A stretch of DNA of 36,190 bases. Source: Acidimicrobiia bacterium (GTDB lineage Bacteria > Actinomycetota > Acidimicrobiia > Spongiisociales > UBA5794). The notes below the pieces were generated by a model. The model saw nothing but the letters and a program-made list of their open reading frames with translations, was not told where the DNA came from and ran no database searches. Made by a program: the position numbers and the translations under genes. Positions within the stretch are counted from its first letter, which is position 1. Each line of letters opens with the position of its first letter. This document shows positions 1-7,880 of this stretch, piece after piece. Where the stretch lies: positions 1-36,190 of the forward strand of contig QJWC01000025.1 of the NCBI GenBank assembly GCA_003235475.1. The letters run 5' to 3'.

Positions 1-1596
1 GACATCGGCGACGTCGTTCGGGTCGAAGGCACTGTCGATGAGCGGTTTGGCAACACGCAGCTGACCGACTTCGTGGAGATCGTGGAGGTGGACGCCAACG
101 GCTCCCGCACCGCCTCGCCGTCAATGATCACGTATCCGCTCGTATCGCTCGACGACATGGAGGCCGTCGAGGGCATGCTCGTGACGTTCACGCAGGATCT
201 GGTGATCTCCGAGTACTTCAACTACGACCGCTTCGGCGAGATCGTGGTAGGCCTGCCATCGCCGGGCTTCACCCGCCAGATGCAGCCGAACGCCGTGTAC
301 GAACCTGGTTCACCGGATGCAATGGCGCTGCGCGAGTTCAACCTGCTGAGCCGAATCACGATCGATGACGGCAAGACGTCGCAGAACCCGGACTTCATGG
401 TCCACCCGATCTTCCGGGACGAGTTCACGCTTCAGAACAGCTTCCGCGGCGGCGACTCGATCGGCGGTCTCCAGGGTGCGATCTACTACACGTTCGGCAG
501 GCACGTGCTGTACCCGAACGGTCATGACACGTACACGCCGAACCCCCGTCCGGGTGTCCCGAACGTGGGCGGCGACATCAAGGTCGCGACGTTGAACGTG
601 CTCAACTACTTCCTGACGATCGACGACCGCTCGAACAACTGTGGTCCCAACCAGGATCAGAACTGTCGAGGCGCCGACACCCAGGAGGAGTTCGACAGAC
701 AGCGGCAAAAGATGCTCGAGGCGCTGCTCGACCTCGATGCCGACGTCATCGGCCTCATCGAGATGGAGAACACGCCGGGCGTCGAGCCGATGGCCGACAT
801 CGTTGCTGGCATGAACGCAGCGCTCGGCGCGGACATCTACGACTACGTCGACGCCGGCATCGCGGGCCCTGACGTGATCAAGGTGGGACTCATCTACAAC
901 AAGTGGACGGTGACCCAGACCGACGAGACCGCGGTCCTCGACAGCCCGGACTTCATCGACCCGAGAGGCAGTGGTGTCGCACGGAACAGGGCTGCGGTGG
1001 CAGCGACCTTCAAGGAGCAGCACGGCAACGGGCGGTTCTCGGTGGTTGTCAACCACTTCAAGTCGAAGGGAAGTGCCTGCGGCGCTGGCGACGATGAAGG
1101 ACCTGGCGACTTCTTTGGAAGCTGCAACCTGACGCGGACGCTGGCGGCCGAGAAGCTCGTCGAGTGGATCGGGACCAACCCGACGGGAGCAGAGGACACC
1201 GACTGGCTCATCATCGGCGACCTCAACTCGTACGGCATGGAAGACCCGATCGACGTGCTCGTCGGAGCGGGGTACGCGAACCTCGTCGCCGACACGTACG
1301 GTCCGGCTGGTTACTCGTACGTGTTCGACGGGGAGCTCGGCAACCTCGACTACATCCTCGCCTCGGAGGGCTTGTCGTCGCAGGTCACCGGTGCAGCCGT
1401 GTGGCACCTCAACGCCGACGAGCCGGACATCATCGACTACGACATGTCGTTCAAGAGCGACACGCAGGATCTCCTGTTCGACGGGACGAACCCGTATCGC
1501 AGCTCTGACCACGATGCCGTGATCGTTGGACTCGACCTGAGCAGGTCCGGAAAGTCGAAGGGCGACCCGAAGGGCCCACCACTCGGCATGCTGTAA
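1..1596 (+). CDS. ExeM/NucH-type secreted endonuclease, 5'-truncated by window edge
   Basis: This is the C-terminal 531 residues of a large extracellular nuclease; the frame is open from base 1, so the real start lies outside the window. The first residues (DIGDVVRVEGTV...) look like the OB-fold segment that precedes the catalytic domain in ExeM/NucH proteins. The endonuclease/exonuclease/phosphatase (DNase I-like) domain follows from about base 580. Visible catalytic motifs are VATLNVLNYF (metal-binding Asn), LIEMENT (Glu), VVNHFKSKG (His), IIGDLNSYG (Asp/Asn), GNLDYIL and SSDHDAVIVGL (Asp/His). Proteins of this family are secreted and degrade extracellular DNA, for nutrient or phosphate supply or biofilm turnover. 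The tail is short and charged (GKSKGDPKGPP), with no sorting signal seen. A GC-rich hairpin follows the stop codon. The family call is firm; substrate and full domain layout cannot be judged from a partial gene. Confidence 0.9.
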   Translation, partial: DIGDVVRVEGTVDERFGNTQLTDFVEIVEVDANGSRTASPSMITYPLVSLDDMEAVEGMLVTFTQDLVISEYFNYDRFGEIVVGLPSPGFTRQMQPNAVYEPGSPDAMALREFNLLSRITIDDGKTSQNPDFMVHPIFRDEFTLQNSFRGGDSIGGLQGAIYYTFGRHVLYPNGHDTYTPNPRPGVPNVGGDIKVATLNVLNYFLTIDDRSNNCGPNQDQNCRGADTQEEFDRQRQKMLEALLDLDADVIGLIEMENTPGVEPMADIVAGMNAALGADIYDYVDAGIAGPDVIKVGLIYNKWTVTQTDETAVLDSPDFIDPRGSGVARNRAAVAATFKEQHGNGRFSVVVNHFKSKGSACGAGDDEGPGDFFGSCNLTRTLAAEKLVEWIGTNPTGAEDTDWLIIGDLNSYGMEDPIDVLVGAGYANLVADTYGPAGYSYVFDGELGNLDYILASEGLSSQVTGAAVWHLNADEPDIIDYDMSFKSDTQDLLFDGTNPYRSSDHDAVIVGLDLSRSGKSKGDPKGPPLGML

Positions 1597-1621
1597 AGCG
1601 CTGGCGCCGAAAACCAGATGC

Positions 1622-1647
1622 GGCCCGGGGGCGAGAGCCCTCGGGCC
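1622..1647 (+). terminator. Rho-independent-like hairpin between convergent genes
   Basis: Arms GGCCCGGGGGC (1622-1632) and GCCCTCGGGCC (1637-1647) pair over 11 positions with one G-U, closing a GAGA tetraloop. A pyrimidine-rich stretch (CTTCTACTTCTT) follows on the plus strand. The hairpin sits between the nuclease stop and the nfuA stop, so it probably ends the nuclease transcript. On the minus strand the G-U becomes an A-C mismatch, making it weaker for nfuA, although a TTTT run lies a little further on. Confidence 0.7.
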
Positions 1648-1650
1648 CTT

Positions 1651-2283
1651 CTACTTCTTGGACTGCTCGTAGTACGGGTTCTCTCCCGAGGCGTGGTCCG
1701 TGACGTCGATGACCTTGTGGACGTCCGGCACACCATTGACGATGGCCGACTCGATTCCCTGGGACAGGGTCACGTTCGCCATCCCACATCCCTGACAGGC
1801 ACCGCCCAGCCGCACATACGCGATGCCGTCCTCGACGGCAACGAGTTCCACCTGGCCTCCGTGCCCGGCGACGGATGGGTTGATGGCGGTCTGGATCACG
1901 TGGCTGACCTGCTCGGCGACAGGACTCGAAAGATCGGGCGCAGGACCGTCCAGGGCGATGGTCGGCGAGGGGGAGTTCGGGTTCTCGATCGAGAGGCCCG
2001 GCTTGAGGAGGTTCTTCGACATCCCGAGCGTCGCGCCCGTGAGATTCGCGACAGACGCCTGCGGGATGGCCACGATGAGGTCGCCGTGTCGTTCGACATG
2101 GTCCGTATCCTCGAGCAGGTCGAGGGGGGTCATGTGCATCGTGTAGGTGAACTCGGTATCTCGCGCACCGCCGATCGCGAGCACGAGGGCGAGCTCATCC
2201 TCCCCGGCTTCGCCAGAGATGATCGAGAGCACCTTGTCGCGCGCGGCATCGGTGACCGTCAGGATGCGAGAATCCTCTGACAT
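1651..2283 (-). CDS. nfuA: NfuA-like Fe-S cluster carrier protein
   Basis: The 210-residue protein has the two-part NfuA architecture. Residues about 1-105 form a degenerate A-type (HesB/IscA-like) domain without the usual A-type cysteines, as in E. coli NfuA. The C-terminal NifU-like domain (about 125-195) carries the cluster-binding pair in GACQGCGMANVTL (CxxC). NfuA accepts Fe-S clusters from the assembly machinery and passes them to apoproteins, also under oxidative stress. Length is close to the 191 residues of E. coli NfuA. The start ATG overlaps the ATG of the divergent ATP-grasp gene in the tetramer CATG. A TATCAT hexamer (2316-2321, minus strand) and a weak AGAGG lie upstream. No other isc/suf gene is in the window. 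Confidence 0.88.
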   Translation of the reverse strand: MSEDSRILTVTDAARDKVLSIISGEAGEDELALVLAIGGARDTEFTYTMHMTPLDLLEDTDHVERHGDLIVAIPQASVANLTGATLGMSKNLLKPGLSIENPNSPSPTIALDGPAPDLSSPVAEQVSHVIQTAINPSVAGHGGQVELVAVEDGIAYVRLGGACQGCGMANVTLSQGIESAIVNGVPDVHKVIDVTDHASGENPYYEQSKK

Positions 2284-3559
2284 GACCTCTCAGTTCCACG
2301 AAGCGACTCCCGCGGATGATACGGACCGGCAGCCGAGATCTGCTGGGCGGCCCGTCGTTGTACTCGTCGCGCCGTCGACGAGTTACCGGACGGGTGACTT
2401 CGTCGTTGCCGCGATGTCGCTCAGAATGGACCTCGTCGTTGCCACCGACGACGTCCTTCCGATGGGTGAGGTCGGACGCTCGCGATCGTTGGTGATCGAC
2501 TTCGACAGGCCCGAGTGGTCCGCCGCTCGCATCTCGGACCTGAAGCCGCGACCAGACGGGGTGGTCGGCGTCGACGACAAGGGAGTGATCATCGCAGCAA
2601 TGGCGAGCCATCTCCTCGGGCTCCCCGCAAACCCCGTCGCGGCCGTACGTCTGACCCGTGACAAGGCCCACATGCGCAACCTCCTCGACAGCGCTGGCGT
2701 ACCGCAACCCCGCTTCGCGGTCGCACAGCTGGGTGACGCCACAAAGACCGCGAACGATCTCGGTTACCCGTGCGTGATGAAACCGCGAGGGCTCTCCGCA
2801 AGCCGCGGAGTGATTCGCGTTGATTCGGATTCAGAGGCATCGTTCGCAGAGACGCGCATCCGGGGAGTCATAGGGGAGTCCGGTGGTGACATGGACGCTT
2901 CGATCCTCGTAGAGCAATTCATCCCGGGTGATGAAGTGGCTGTGGAGGGCCTCCTCATCGACGCATTTCTCGAGGTCCTCGCGATCCTGGACAAGCCAGA
3001 TCCCCTCGACGGGCCGTTCTTCGAGGAGACCCTCTTCGTCACGCCGAGTCGCCATACGACAGACGAGCAGCAGGCGATCGCGGACGTGACCGAAGCGGCA
3101 ACACGCGCGCTCGGCCTTGTGAGCGGGCCGATTCACGCAGAAGTGAGGCTCGGGCCGGACGGTCCAGTCGTCATCGAGGTCGCAGCACGTTCGATCGGGG
3201 GACTGTGCGGCCGCGCCCTCACGTTCGGGGTGCTCTCCGAAACACTCGAATCTGTGATCCTCCGAAGCGCGGTCGGTATGGCAGGCGTTCGAACCGATGC
3301 GGCCGCTCCCGCCACGGGCGTCATGATGCTGCCGATTCCGAAGGCGGGGAAGCTCGATCGCATCGACGGCCTCGAGGCTGCCTTGCAGGTCGAAGGGGTG
3401 ACCGATGTCGTGCAGACGATTCCGAACGCCCGTGACGTCGTGCCCCTCCCCGAGGGCGACCGCTACCTCGGATTCATCTTCGCGACTGCTTCGACCCCCG
3501 ACGCCGTCGAGCTTGCCCTTCGTTCGGCGTACGGCAAGCTCGAGATCCGTATCGCCTGA
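2282..3559 (+). CDS. ATP-grasp ligase, L-amino-acid-ligase type
   Basis: The protein is 425 residues from the ATG at 2282. Upstream codons remain open but run antisense through nfuA, so they are excluded. The order is an N-terminal pre-ATP-grasp fold (RPVVVLVAPS..., VVATDD), an ATP-grasp domain with the ATP-binding lysine in CVMKPRGLSASRGV, ILVEQFIPGDEVAVEG, and the metal-binding part IHAEVRLGPDG/VVIEVAARSIGG. A C-terminal domain resembling the LAL_C2 domain of L-amino-acid ligases (BacD/RizA type) follows. Such enzymes use ATP to join a carboxylate, through an acyl phosphate, to an amine, often forming a dipeptide. The substrate cannot be read from the sequence and no biosynthetic cluster is adjacent. 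No Shine-Dalgarno is seen; a weak GAGAAT lies 8 bases upstream, so leaderless initiation is possible. The stop abuts the stop of the convergent LLM gene (TGATCA). Confidence 0.8.
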   Translation: MTSQFHEATPADDTDRQPRSAGRPVVVLVAPSTSYRTGDFVVAAMSLRMDLVVATDDVLPMGEVGRSRSLVIDFDRPEWSAARISDLKPRPDGVVGVDDKGVIIAAMASHLLGLPANPVAAVRLTRDKAHMRNLLDSAGVPQPRFAVAQLGDATKTANDLGYPCVMKPRGLSASRGVIRVDSDSEASFAETRIRGVIGESGGDMDASILVEQFIPGDEVAVEGLLIDAFLEVLAILDKPDPLDGPFFEETLFVTPSRHTTDEQQAIADVTEAATRALGLVSGPIHAEVRLGPDGPVVIEVAARSIGGLCGRALTFGVLSETLESVILRSAVGMAGVRTDAAAPATGVMMLPIPKAGKLDRIDGLEAALQVEGVTDVVQTIPNARDVVPLPEGDRYLGFIFATASTPDAVELALRSAYGKLEIRIA

Positions 3560-4474
3560 TCAGCCTGCGTGCACGAGGTCGACGACGGGCGCCATCGCCT
3601 CGATCGCACCGAGTGTCGTGTCCGTGAGGTCGAGCCGGACTTCCGCGATGCCGGAGGTTGCCGTCGACAGTATGTGTTCTGCGATCGCCTCGGCCGAATC
3701 GAACACCGCGTTCGTTCGGTCATCCGGAGCCTCGAATCCGGGCGGGGTGACGGAGTACAGGTCCAGCGTTCGAACGACGGAGCCCGGGTCGCGTCCGACC
3801 TCCTCGCAAGCCGCCTCGAGGAGGCCGATCGGCCCCGCGAGGTGTCCCGCAATCCCTTCGGCCGTGAGATCCCATGACCACCAGTTCCACGCGTCGGCGA
3901 ACCGCGCCACGAGCGTCATCATCTTCTCACCACCGGCCGCGATGTTGATGAACGGACCGGTTCCATCGGTACCACGCAGCACGATTTCGGAATCCTTGAC
4001 GGAGTAGTACGCGCCTTCGAAGTTGGCCCGACCGGTTCGGGAGAGACTGTGGATGATCTCGATCGCTTCTGCGAACCGCGAGTATCGGTGATCCGTCGGG
4101 AACCCGAACGCTTCGTAGTCGGAATCAGCGGTGTTGCCCGCGCCGATTCCGAGCACATATCGGCCGCCGGAGATCTCGTTGAGCGCCTCGGCCATGCTGA
4201 CCACCATCGCAGGCGACCGATACGGCGAGTTGACGACCGACTGGCCGAACCGGATCGTCGAGGTCGCCTCGGCAATGGCTCCCGACATGGTCATCGACTC
4301 CCACACCCCATTGGTGTGCTCCTTGCCCCGGTACAGCAAGGCATCCTCGTACACGAACATGTCGAAACCGATGGACTCGGCGAGGAGGGCGCGGTCCTTG
4401 ATCGACGCCCAGGTGGGCGCTGGCGGGTCAGTATCTGGACGGCCGTTGAGACCGTTGATGAGTCCGATCTTCAT
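3560..4474 (-). CDS. LLM-class (probably F420-dependent) oxidoreductase
   Basis: This 304-residue protein has the luciferase-like monooxygenase TIM barrel: N-terminal MKIGLINGLNG, then GFDMFVYEDAL, TSTIRFGQSVVNSPYRSPAMVV, the family hallmark GGRYVLGIGAGN, and later FINIAAGGEKMMTLVARFADAWNWW. In actinobacteria most such proteins bind deazaflavin F420 and transfer hydride to or from unknown small molecules; flavin use cannot be excluded. It is cytoplasmic, with no membrane segment. The gene stands alone: convergent with the ATP-grasp ligase and about 45 bases downstream of the stop of the small membrane protein on the same strand. It has its own leaderless-type promoter (TAGGGT, six bases before the ATG), which supports the start chosen. 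Confidence 0.88.
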   Translation of the reverse strand: MKIGLINGLNGRPDTDPPAPTWASIKDRALLAESIGFDMFVYEDALLYRGKEHTNGVWESMTMSGAIAEATSTIRFGQSVVNSPYRSPAMVVSMAEALNEISGGRYVLGIGAGNTADSDYEAFGFPTDHRYSRFAEAIEIIHSLSRTGRANFEGAYYSVKDSEIVLRGTDGTGPFINIAAGGEKMMTLVARFADAWNWWSWDLTAEGIAGHLAGPIGLLEAACEEVGRDPGSVVRTLDLYSVTPPGFEAPDDRTNAVFDSAEAIAEHILSTATSGIAEVRLDLTDTTLGAIEAMAPVVDLVHAG

Positions 4475-4480
4475 GGCGCC

Positions 4481-4486
4481 ACCCTA
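4481..4486 (-). promoter_or_regulatory. -10 element of a leaderless promoter for the LLM gene
   Basis: On the minus strand TAGGGT is followed by six bases (GGCGCC) and then the ATG at 4474. Transcription would start at or next to the start codon. No Shine-Dalgarno fits between. Confidence 0.6.
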
Positions 4487-4519
4487 AAGGATGGCAGGGT
4501 TCTTCGAGCGGTGACGGCC

Positions 4520-4765
4520 TCATGCGAGGAGGCTGAGGCCTCCCCACAACGCGATGAGGACTCCGACACCGAGAAGCCAGTAGGCCCGGCCGGGGCGGAA
4601 CTCGCCCTCCTCGCCCTTTGGTTTCTCGTCCATGCGGTGCTTGTAGATCGCGTACGCGTTACCGACGACCATCGCGAGCCCGAACGCGAACGCGAGCTGC
4701 TTGATGAGCAGGCCGAGGTTGAGGATGTCGACCGGGTCGGTGGACGCTTGCAGGATGTGTCTCAC
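4520..4765 (-). CDS. small two-TM membrane protein, function unknown
   Basis: An 81-residue protein that I do not recognise. Two hydrophobic helices are clear: residues about 17-41 (LGLLIKQLAFAFGLAMVVGN...) and about 62-80 (YWLLGVGVLIALWGGLSLL). They are joined by a charged loop (KHRMDEKPKGEEGEFRPGR). The start is the GTG at 4763-4765, supported by TACCCT seven bases upstream on the minus strand. The LLM gene lies downstream on the same strand, but with a promoter of its own. The divergent neighbour at 4829 is another membrane protein, and the two start codons lie only about 60 bases apart. Regular hydrophobicity and a well-placed promoter argue for a real gene. Confidence 0.7.
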   Translation of the reverse strand: MRHILQASTDPVDILNLGLLIKQLAFAFGLAMVVGNAYAIYKHRMDEKPKGEEGEFRPGRAYWLLGVGVLIALWGGLSLLA

Positions 4766-4772
4766 GGCGGTC

Positions 4773-4778
4773 AGGGTA
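4773..4778 (-). promoter_or_regulatory. -10 element of a leaderless promoter for the 81-residue membrane protein
   Basis: TACCCT on the minus strand, seven bases (GACCGCC) before the GTG start at 4765. It lies 38 bases from an identical hexamer on the other strand (4817-4822) that serves the divergent gene. Confidence 0.55.
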
Positions 4779-4816
4779 CGGCCGGCTCCGCAACAGGCTG
4801 CAAATCTGCCGCCTGA

Positions 4817-4822
4817 TACCCT
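4817..4822 (+). promoter_or_regulatory. -10 element of a leaderless promoter for the 297-residue membrane protein
   Basis: TACCCT followed by six bases (CCCCGC) and the ATG at 4829. No Shine-Dalgarno is present. Confidence 0.6.
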
Positions 4823-4828
4823 CCCCGC

Positions 4829-5722
4829 ATGGCCTCCCCCTCAGCTCCACATGCCTCAGCGCGCGCCCGTCGCGTCGCACTCCCAGTGGTCCTGTGGGTG
4901 TTCGGGCTTGCCACGTCGGTGTTGCTGGTCGGCATATGGGGGAGGACCGTTGCGGTCGACGAACCGACCGTCAAGGACGCGGCGAGGGTGATCGTCGATG
5001 ACGAACTCGCCGCCCAGCGGATTCGATCGTGGCTCGCAACGGCACTGTCGGACGTCGTAGGAAGCGATGAAGAGGCGGCGGAAATAGTTGACGAGATCGC
5101 ATCACAGCCCGCGTTCCCGCTGGCTGTCGAGTCGATCGTCGAAGACTTCGTCGCCGCCCTGTTCGCACCCCCAGGGGAGGAGCAGGAGATCCGGATCGCC
5201 GAAACGCTTGCGCCGATGATTCCCTTGGTGACGAGCGAGCTCGCGAGCCGAGACATCGACCTGCCGCCACAACAGATCGAGGAGGCACTCGACGCCGCTC
5301 CCGTGATCGAGCTCGACAACGGCGAAGCCGCCGCCGTGACCACGGCAGTGGAGCAGGCACGCACAATCCTCACGAGGGTGGTGGCGCTTGCCGCCGCCGT
5401 CCTGCTGGTGTCGGGTGTGACGGCGCTCGCCCTCGCTGAGCGCCGCTACCTGATGCTCCGTCACCTCGGTGTGCGGGTGCTGATCTCTGCGGCGACATTC
5501 GCCGTCCTGTTCCGGGTCGGGGCGTGGGCACTCGACCCGAAGCGCGGCCGGTCGCCGCTGCTCGGTGGCGGTTCCGTGCTGCTGGGTTCGAACGGCCAGG
5601 TCTTCCTGATCGCATCGGTGTTGGCTGCGGCGGTGGCTGCCGTCGGAGGTGTGGTTGCGTGGCGCCGGTCACGGGCCAACTCTGTGGCAACGCAGCGGTC
5701 GGCAGAGTATGCCAACATCTAG
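4829..5722 (+). CDS. membrane protein with extracytoplasmic helical domain, function unknown
   Basis: The 297-residue protein begins with a basic stretch and a first TM helix (about 17-38, VALPVVLWVFGLATSVLLVGIW). A long acidic, helix-rich segment (about 45-180; many Glu/Asp/Ala, e.g. SDEEAAEIVDEIA) probably lies outside the membrane. Three more hydrophobic segments follow (about 183-205, 214-233, 257-277), and the C-terminus is basic (WRRSRANSVATQ). I do not recognise a family. A helical outside domain between TM1 and the rest is reminiscent of small envelope sensors or scaffold proteins, but no catalytic motif is visible. It has a leaderless-type promoter. It is convergent with the MFS gene, and the two stops lie inside an inverted repeat. 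Confidence 0.75.
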   Translation: MASPSAPHASARARRVALPVVLWVFGLATSVLLVGIWGRTVAVDEPTVKDAARVIVDDELAAQRIRSWLATALSDVVGSDEEAAEIVDEIASQPAFPLAVESIVEDFVAALFAPPGEEQEIRIAETLAPMIPLVTSELASRDIDLPPQQIEEALDAAPVIELDNGEAAAVTTAVEQARTILTRVVALAAAVLLVSGVTALALAERRYLMLRHLGVRVLISAATFAVLFRVGAWALDPKRGRSPLLGGGSVLLGSNGQVFLIASVLAAAVAAVGGVVAWRRSRANSVATQRSAEYANI

Positions 5723-5752
5723 CGAACATCCGGCGAAAGTTCTGCGCTAGAT
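5717..5752. terminator. inverted repeat spanning both stop codons of convergent genes
   Basis: ATCTAGCG (5717-5724) and CGCTAGAT (5745-5752) are perfect 8-base arms, and GAAC/GTTC adds an inner stem. Each arm contains the TAG stop of one gene (stops at 5722 and 5747). The position suggests a bidirectional terminator, but there is no U-tract, so its strength is uncertain. Confidence 0.45.
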
Positions 5753-6886
5753 CCCGTCGACTTGGTCGATGGTTCGCGGATCCGTGGGTGGCAGGCGATC
5801 GCGGCCTTCCTTCACGCCGACGACGCCCAGCCCGGAGATCGCTACTCCGATGGCCGCTGTCGCAGCGAGGCCCTGGAGGGTGCCGTTGTCGACGAGGAAG
5901 CCTCCCAGCGCCGGTCCCACGGACCGTCCAAGCGCCAGAACGCCCTGCCCATCGCCTGCCCTCTCTGCAGGCTCGAGAGATCGATCGGCCAGCATCTGGA
6001 GGATCCCCGGGATGGCCATCCAGAACCCGAAGCCCCACCAGAACATGCCCATGAAGAAGAACGGCGTGGGTGCGTACACGGTGAGGAGGACTGCAGGCGC
6101 GATGGACATCGCGAACCAGCCAGGTATCCGGTGTCGGTCGGAGAGTCGCGCACCGGCGAGCCCTCCGGCCGCGTTGAGGCTGAATCCGATCGAGGCCATC
6201 AGCGGCGAGAGCTCGTGGATGTCTCGGGCGACCAGTCCGAGGTTGATGTAGAGCGACGATCCGAAGAACGTCATTCCGAACAGGGCGATCAGCAGGAGCC
6301 GGTTCGACCGCGAAGCCGACAGGACCCCCCGACCCCTCTTGCGCCCAGCAACAGGTCCCCAGAACAGTGCCGCTGGAACGGCCATGAGGGCAAGGAACAG
6401 GAAGACCGCCCGATCCCCGTGGCCCGAAATGGTTGCGATCACCGGAGCGAGCACGAGGGCGGTGAGGGGTCCCGTCATTGCGATCGATGACATCGAGTCC
6501 TTGCGGGTCATCGCGTTCGACCAGGTGAGCCACGTCATCGTTCCTGCGGCGAAACCGGCGAGAAGCCGGAGCGGAACAAGCACGAGGAACTGGCTGGGGA
6601 GGACGCTGAGAAGGTTCAGCGCGATGAGAGCGGCTGCCGCTGCCCGGAGGATCCGCCCGTTGGGACGCAACAGCCTCGGCAACAAGAAGTTCGCAAGGGC
6701 AAATGCACCGACCTGCGCGACCGAGATGGAACCCGCGAGGCCCTCGGAAACCCCGTAACGCTCCGCGAGGGGAACGATGAGGAACGGTGTTGCGCCGAAC
6801 ATCGCCGTGACCGCGATCACCGCAGCGATGATCGCGAGTGGGGCGCCTTGTCGGCCCCCGTAGAGGATCCGCGATGGAACGTGCAC
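5747..6886 (-). CDS. MFS transporter
   Basis: The 379-residue protein is almost entirely hydrophobic, with about 11-12 TM segments in two halves around a central basic loop (VAGRKRGRGVLSASRSNR). The first helix begins near residue 16 (PLAIIAAVIAVTAMFGATPFLIVPLAERYGVSEGLAGS...), a typical major-facilitator beginning. The second half holds GFSLNAAGGLAGARLSDRHR and ALGRSVGPALGGFLVDNG, as in drug or metabolite exporters of this superfamily. Substrate is unknown. The start is the GTG at 6884-6886. CATACT lies exactly six bases upstream, compatible with a leaderless mRNA; a tight CGAGG also precedes it. The META lipoprotein gene ends 30 bases upstream on the same strand, so the two may also be co-transcribed. 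Confidence 0.85.
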   Translation of the reverse strand: MHVPSRILYGGRQGAPLAIIAAVIAVTAMFGATPFLIVPLAERYGVSEGLAGSISVAQVGAFALANFLLPRLLRPNGRILRAAAAALIALNLLSVLPSQFLVLVPLRLLAGFAAGTMTWLTWSNAMTRKDSMSSIAMTGPLTALVLAPVIATISGHGDRAVFLFLALMAVPAALFWGPVAGRKRGRGVLSASRSNRLLLIALFGMTFFGSSLYINLGLVARDIHELSPLMASIGFSLNAAGGLAGARLSDRHRIPGWFAMSIAPAVLLTVYAPTPFFFMGMFWWGFGFWMAIPGILQMLADRSLEPAERAGDGQGVLALGRSVGPALGGFLVDNGTLQGLAATAAIGVAISGLGVVGVKEGRDRLPPTDPRTIDQVDGI

Positions 6887-6892
6887 CCTCGG

Positions 6893-6898
6893 AGTATG
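6893..6898 (-). promoter_or_regulatory. possible -10 element for the MFS gene
   Basis: CATACT on the minus strand, six bases (CCGAGG) before the GTG at 6886. It departs from TANNNT only at the first base, so this is weaker than the other cases. Confidence 0.35.
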
Positions 6899-6916
6899 GC
6901 GAGGACCGCGCCGGAG

Positions 6917-7336
6917 TTATGCCTCGCCGGTTCGGGTGAATCGCAACGTCCGGTCGCCGCTGGTCCAGAGCATCGTTTCGCCGAGCAGCATCACATCGAT
7001 GGGGCCCGACGACAGCATGCCCACGATCGCATACTCATACTCAGCCGGGTCGACACATCCCATCAGCGTCATCGTATGGGTGCGACCCTCGAGGGTCCGC
7101 GATTTGCCGCGGTACTCGTACGACCCCTCGGCGATGTTGCACGCAGCCCCGGTTCTGAGCAAGCCGTTGGCAATGCTCATGTTTGCCGACAGGCGGTGGC
7201 GCTCGGCGTCTGGCACTCGCTGGACGGATCCGCCGTCGATCACCGACTCGAGGCGCCACTGCCCCTCGATCTGTGGCACGGTGGCCGCACAGGCGGACGC
7301 GACCAACAGCACTGCTACGACGATCAGCGAGCGCAT
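6917..7336 (-). CDS. META/HslJ-like lipoprotein
   Basis: A 139-residue protein starting at the ATG at 7334-7336. The reading frame stays open much further upstream but there runs antisense to the VOC gene. AAGGAG lies seven bases before this ATG, which fixes the start. Residues 1-16 are a lipoprotein signal (MRSLIVVAVLLVASAC) with lipobox ASAC, predicting a lipidated Cys16. The mature part resembles the META/HslJ fold: an early EGQWRLESV, a central ACNIAEGSYEY and LMGCVDPAEYEYAIVGML, and a final TLRFTRTG strand. Two further cysteines may form a disulfide. META-domain proteins sit at the envelope and are linked to stress or antibiotic tolerance, without known chemistry. It may be co-transcribed with the MFS gene and is divergent from the VOC gene. 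Confidence 0.7.
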   Translation of the reverse strand: MRSLIVVAVLLVASACAATVPQIEGQWRLESVIDGGSVQRVPDAERHRLSANMSIANGLLRTGAACNIAEGSYEYRGKSRTLEGRTHTMTLMGCVDPAEYEYAIVGMLSSGPIDVMLLGETMLWTSGDRTLRFTRTGEA

Positions 7337-7392
7337 CCGAGTCTCCTTCCCACGTACGACGTGCCGCGACAGCGTGCCGGTTCCCACTGCCC

Positions 7393-7398
7393 TAGCGT
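7393..7398 (+). promoter_or_regulatory. putative -10 element for the VOC gene
   Basis: TAGCGT lies 25 bases before the ATG at 7424 and is followed by AAGG at 7413-7416, so this gene would have a short leader with a ribosome binding site, unlike its leaderless neighbours. Confidence 0.4.
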
Positions 7399-7423
7399 GG
7401 CACATTCGCGAGAAGGCGGTGCC

Positions 7424-7861
7424 ATGTCCTATCAGATTGTGGTCGATTGCGCGGACCCTGACCTGCTCGCGCGGTTCTGGGCGGAGGCCCTGCACTACGA
7501 GTTGGAGGGCCCGCCCGAACCGCACGCGACGTGGAGGGAGTACTGGACCTCGGTCGGCGTCCCCGAGGACGAGGTGGGCGACGGCTACGACTCGATTGTC
7601 GATCCTGACGGCATCCGCCCGCGCGTGTGGTTCCAGCAGGTTCCCGAAGTCAAGTCGATCAAGAATCGGCTCCATTTCGATCTCCTCGTTGGCGGTGGTC
7701 GGTCGAACCCCATCGAGGTGCGCAAGGAACGAGTGATCGCCGAGGTCGAGCGCCTGACGGATCTTGGCGCCACCGCGATCCGGATCGTCGACCACCCGGA
7801 GTACGACCACTTCTTCGCCGCGATGGCCGATCCGGAAGGAAACGAGTTCGACGTCGTGTAG
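7424..7861 (+). CDS. VOC-superfamily (glyoxalase-like) protein
   Basis: The 145-residue protein begins at the ATG at 7424 with AAGG about seven bases upstream. It starts with MSYQIVVDCADPDLLARFWAEAL, the usual entry of small VOC proteins, and ends with ATAIRIVDHPEYDHFFAAMADPEGNEFDVV, the usual final strand (DPEGNEF). The middle contains VWFQQVPEVKSIKNRLHFDLLV, also a VOC pattern. Candidate metal or substrate ligands are the histidine in NRLHFDL and the glutamate in GNEFDV. Family members include glyoxalases, dioxygenases and antibiotic-binding proteins; the reaction here cannot be decided. It is divergent from the META lipoprotein gene and is followed after 34 bases by the PhzF-derived fragment. 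Confidence 0.85.
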   Translation: MSYQIVVDCADPDLLARFWAEALHYELEGPPEPHATWREYWTSVGVPEDEVGDGYDSIVDPDGIRPRVWFQQVPEVKSIKNRLHFDLLVGGGRSNPIEVRKERVIAEVERLTDLGATAIRIVDHPEYDHFFAAMADPEGNEFDVV

Positions 7862-7880
7862 GTGGCCGGGCTGGAGCGCG

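Noticed and set aside
310-1512. 400-codon open frame antisense to the nuclease
   Set aside because: It is a product of GC-rich codon bias: Arg/Val/His/Asp-rich, no domain, and it lies fully over a gene with all catalytic motifs.
6848-7423. N-terminal extension of the VOC frame
   Set aside because: It runs antisense to the lipoprotein gene; the ATG at 7424 has a ribosome binding site and starts the domain.
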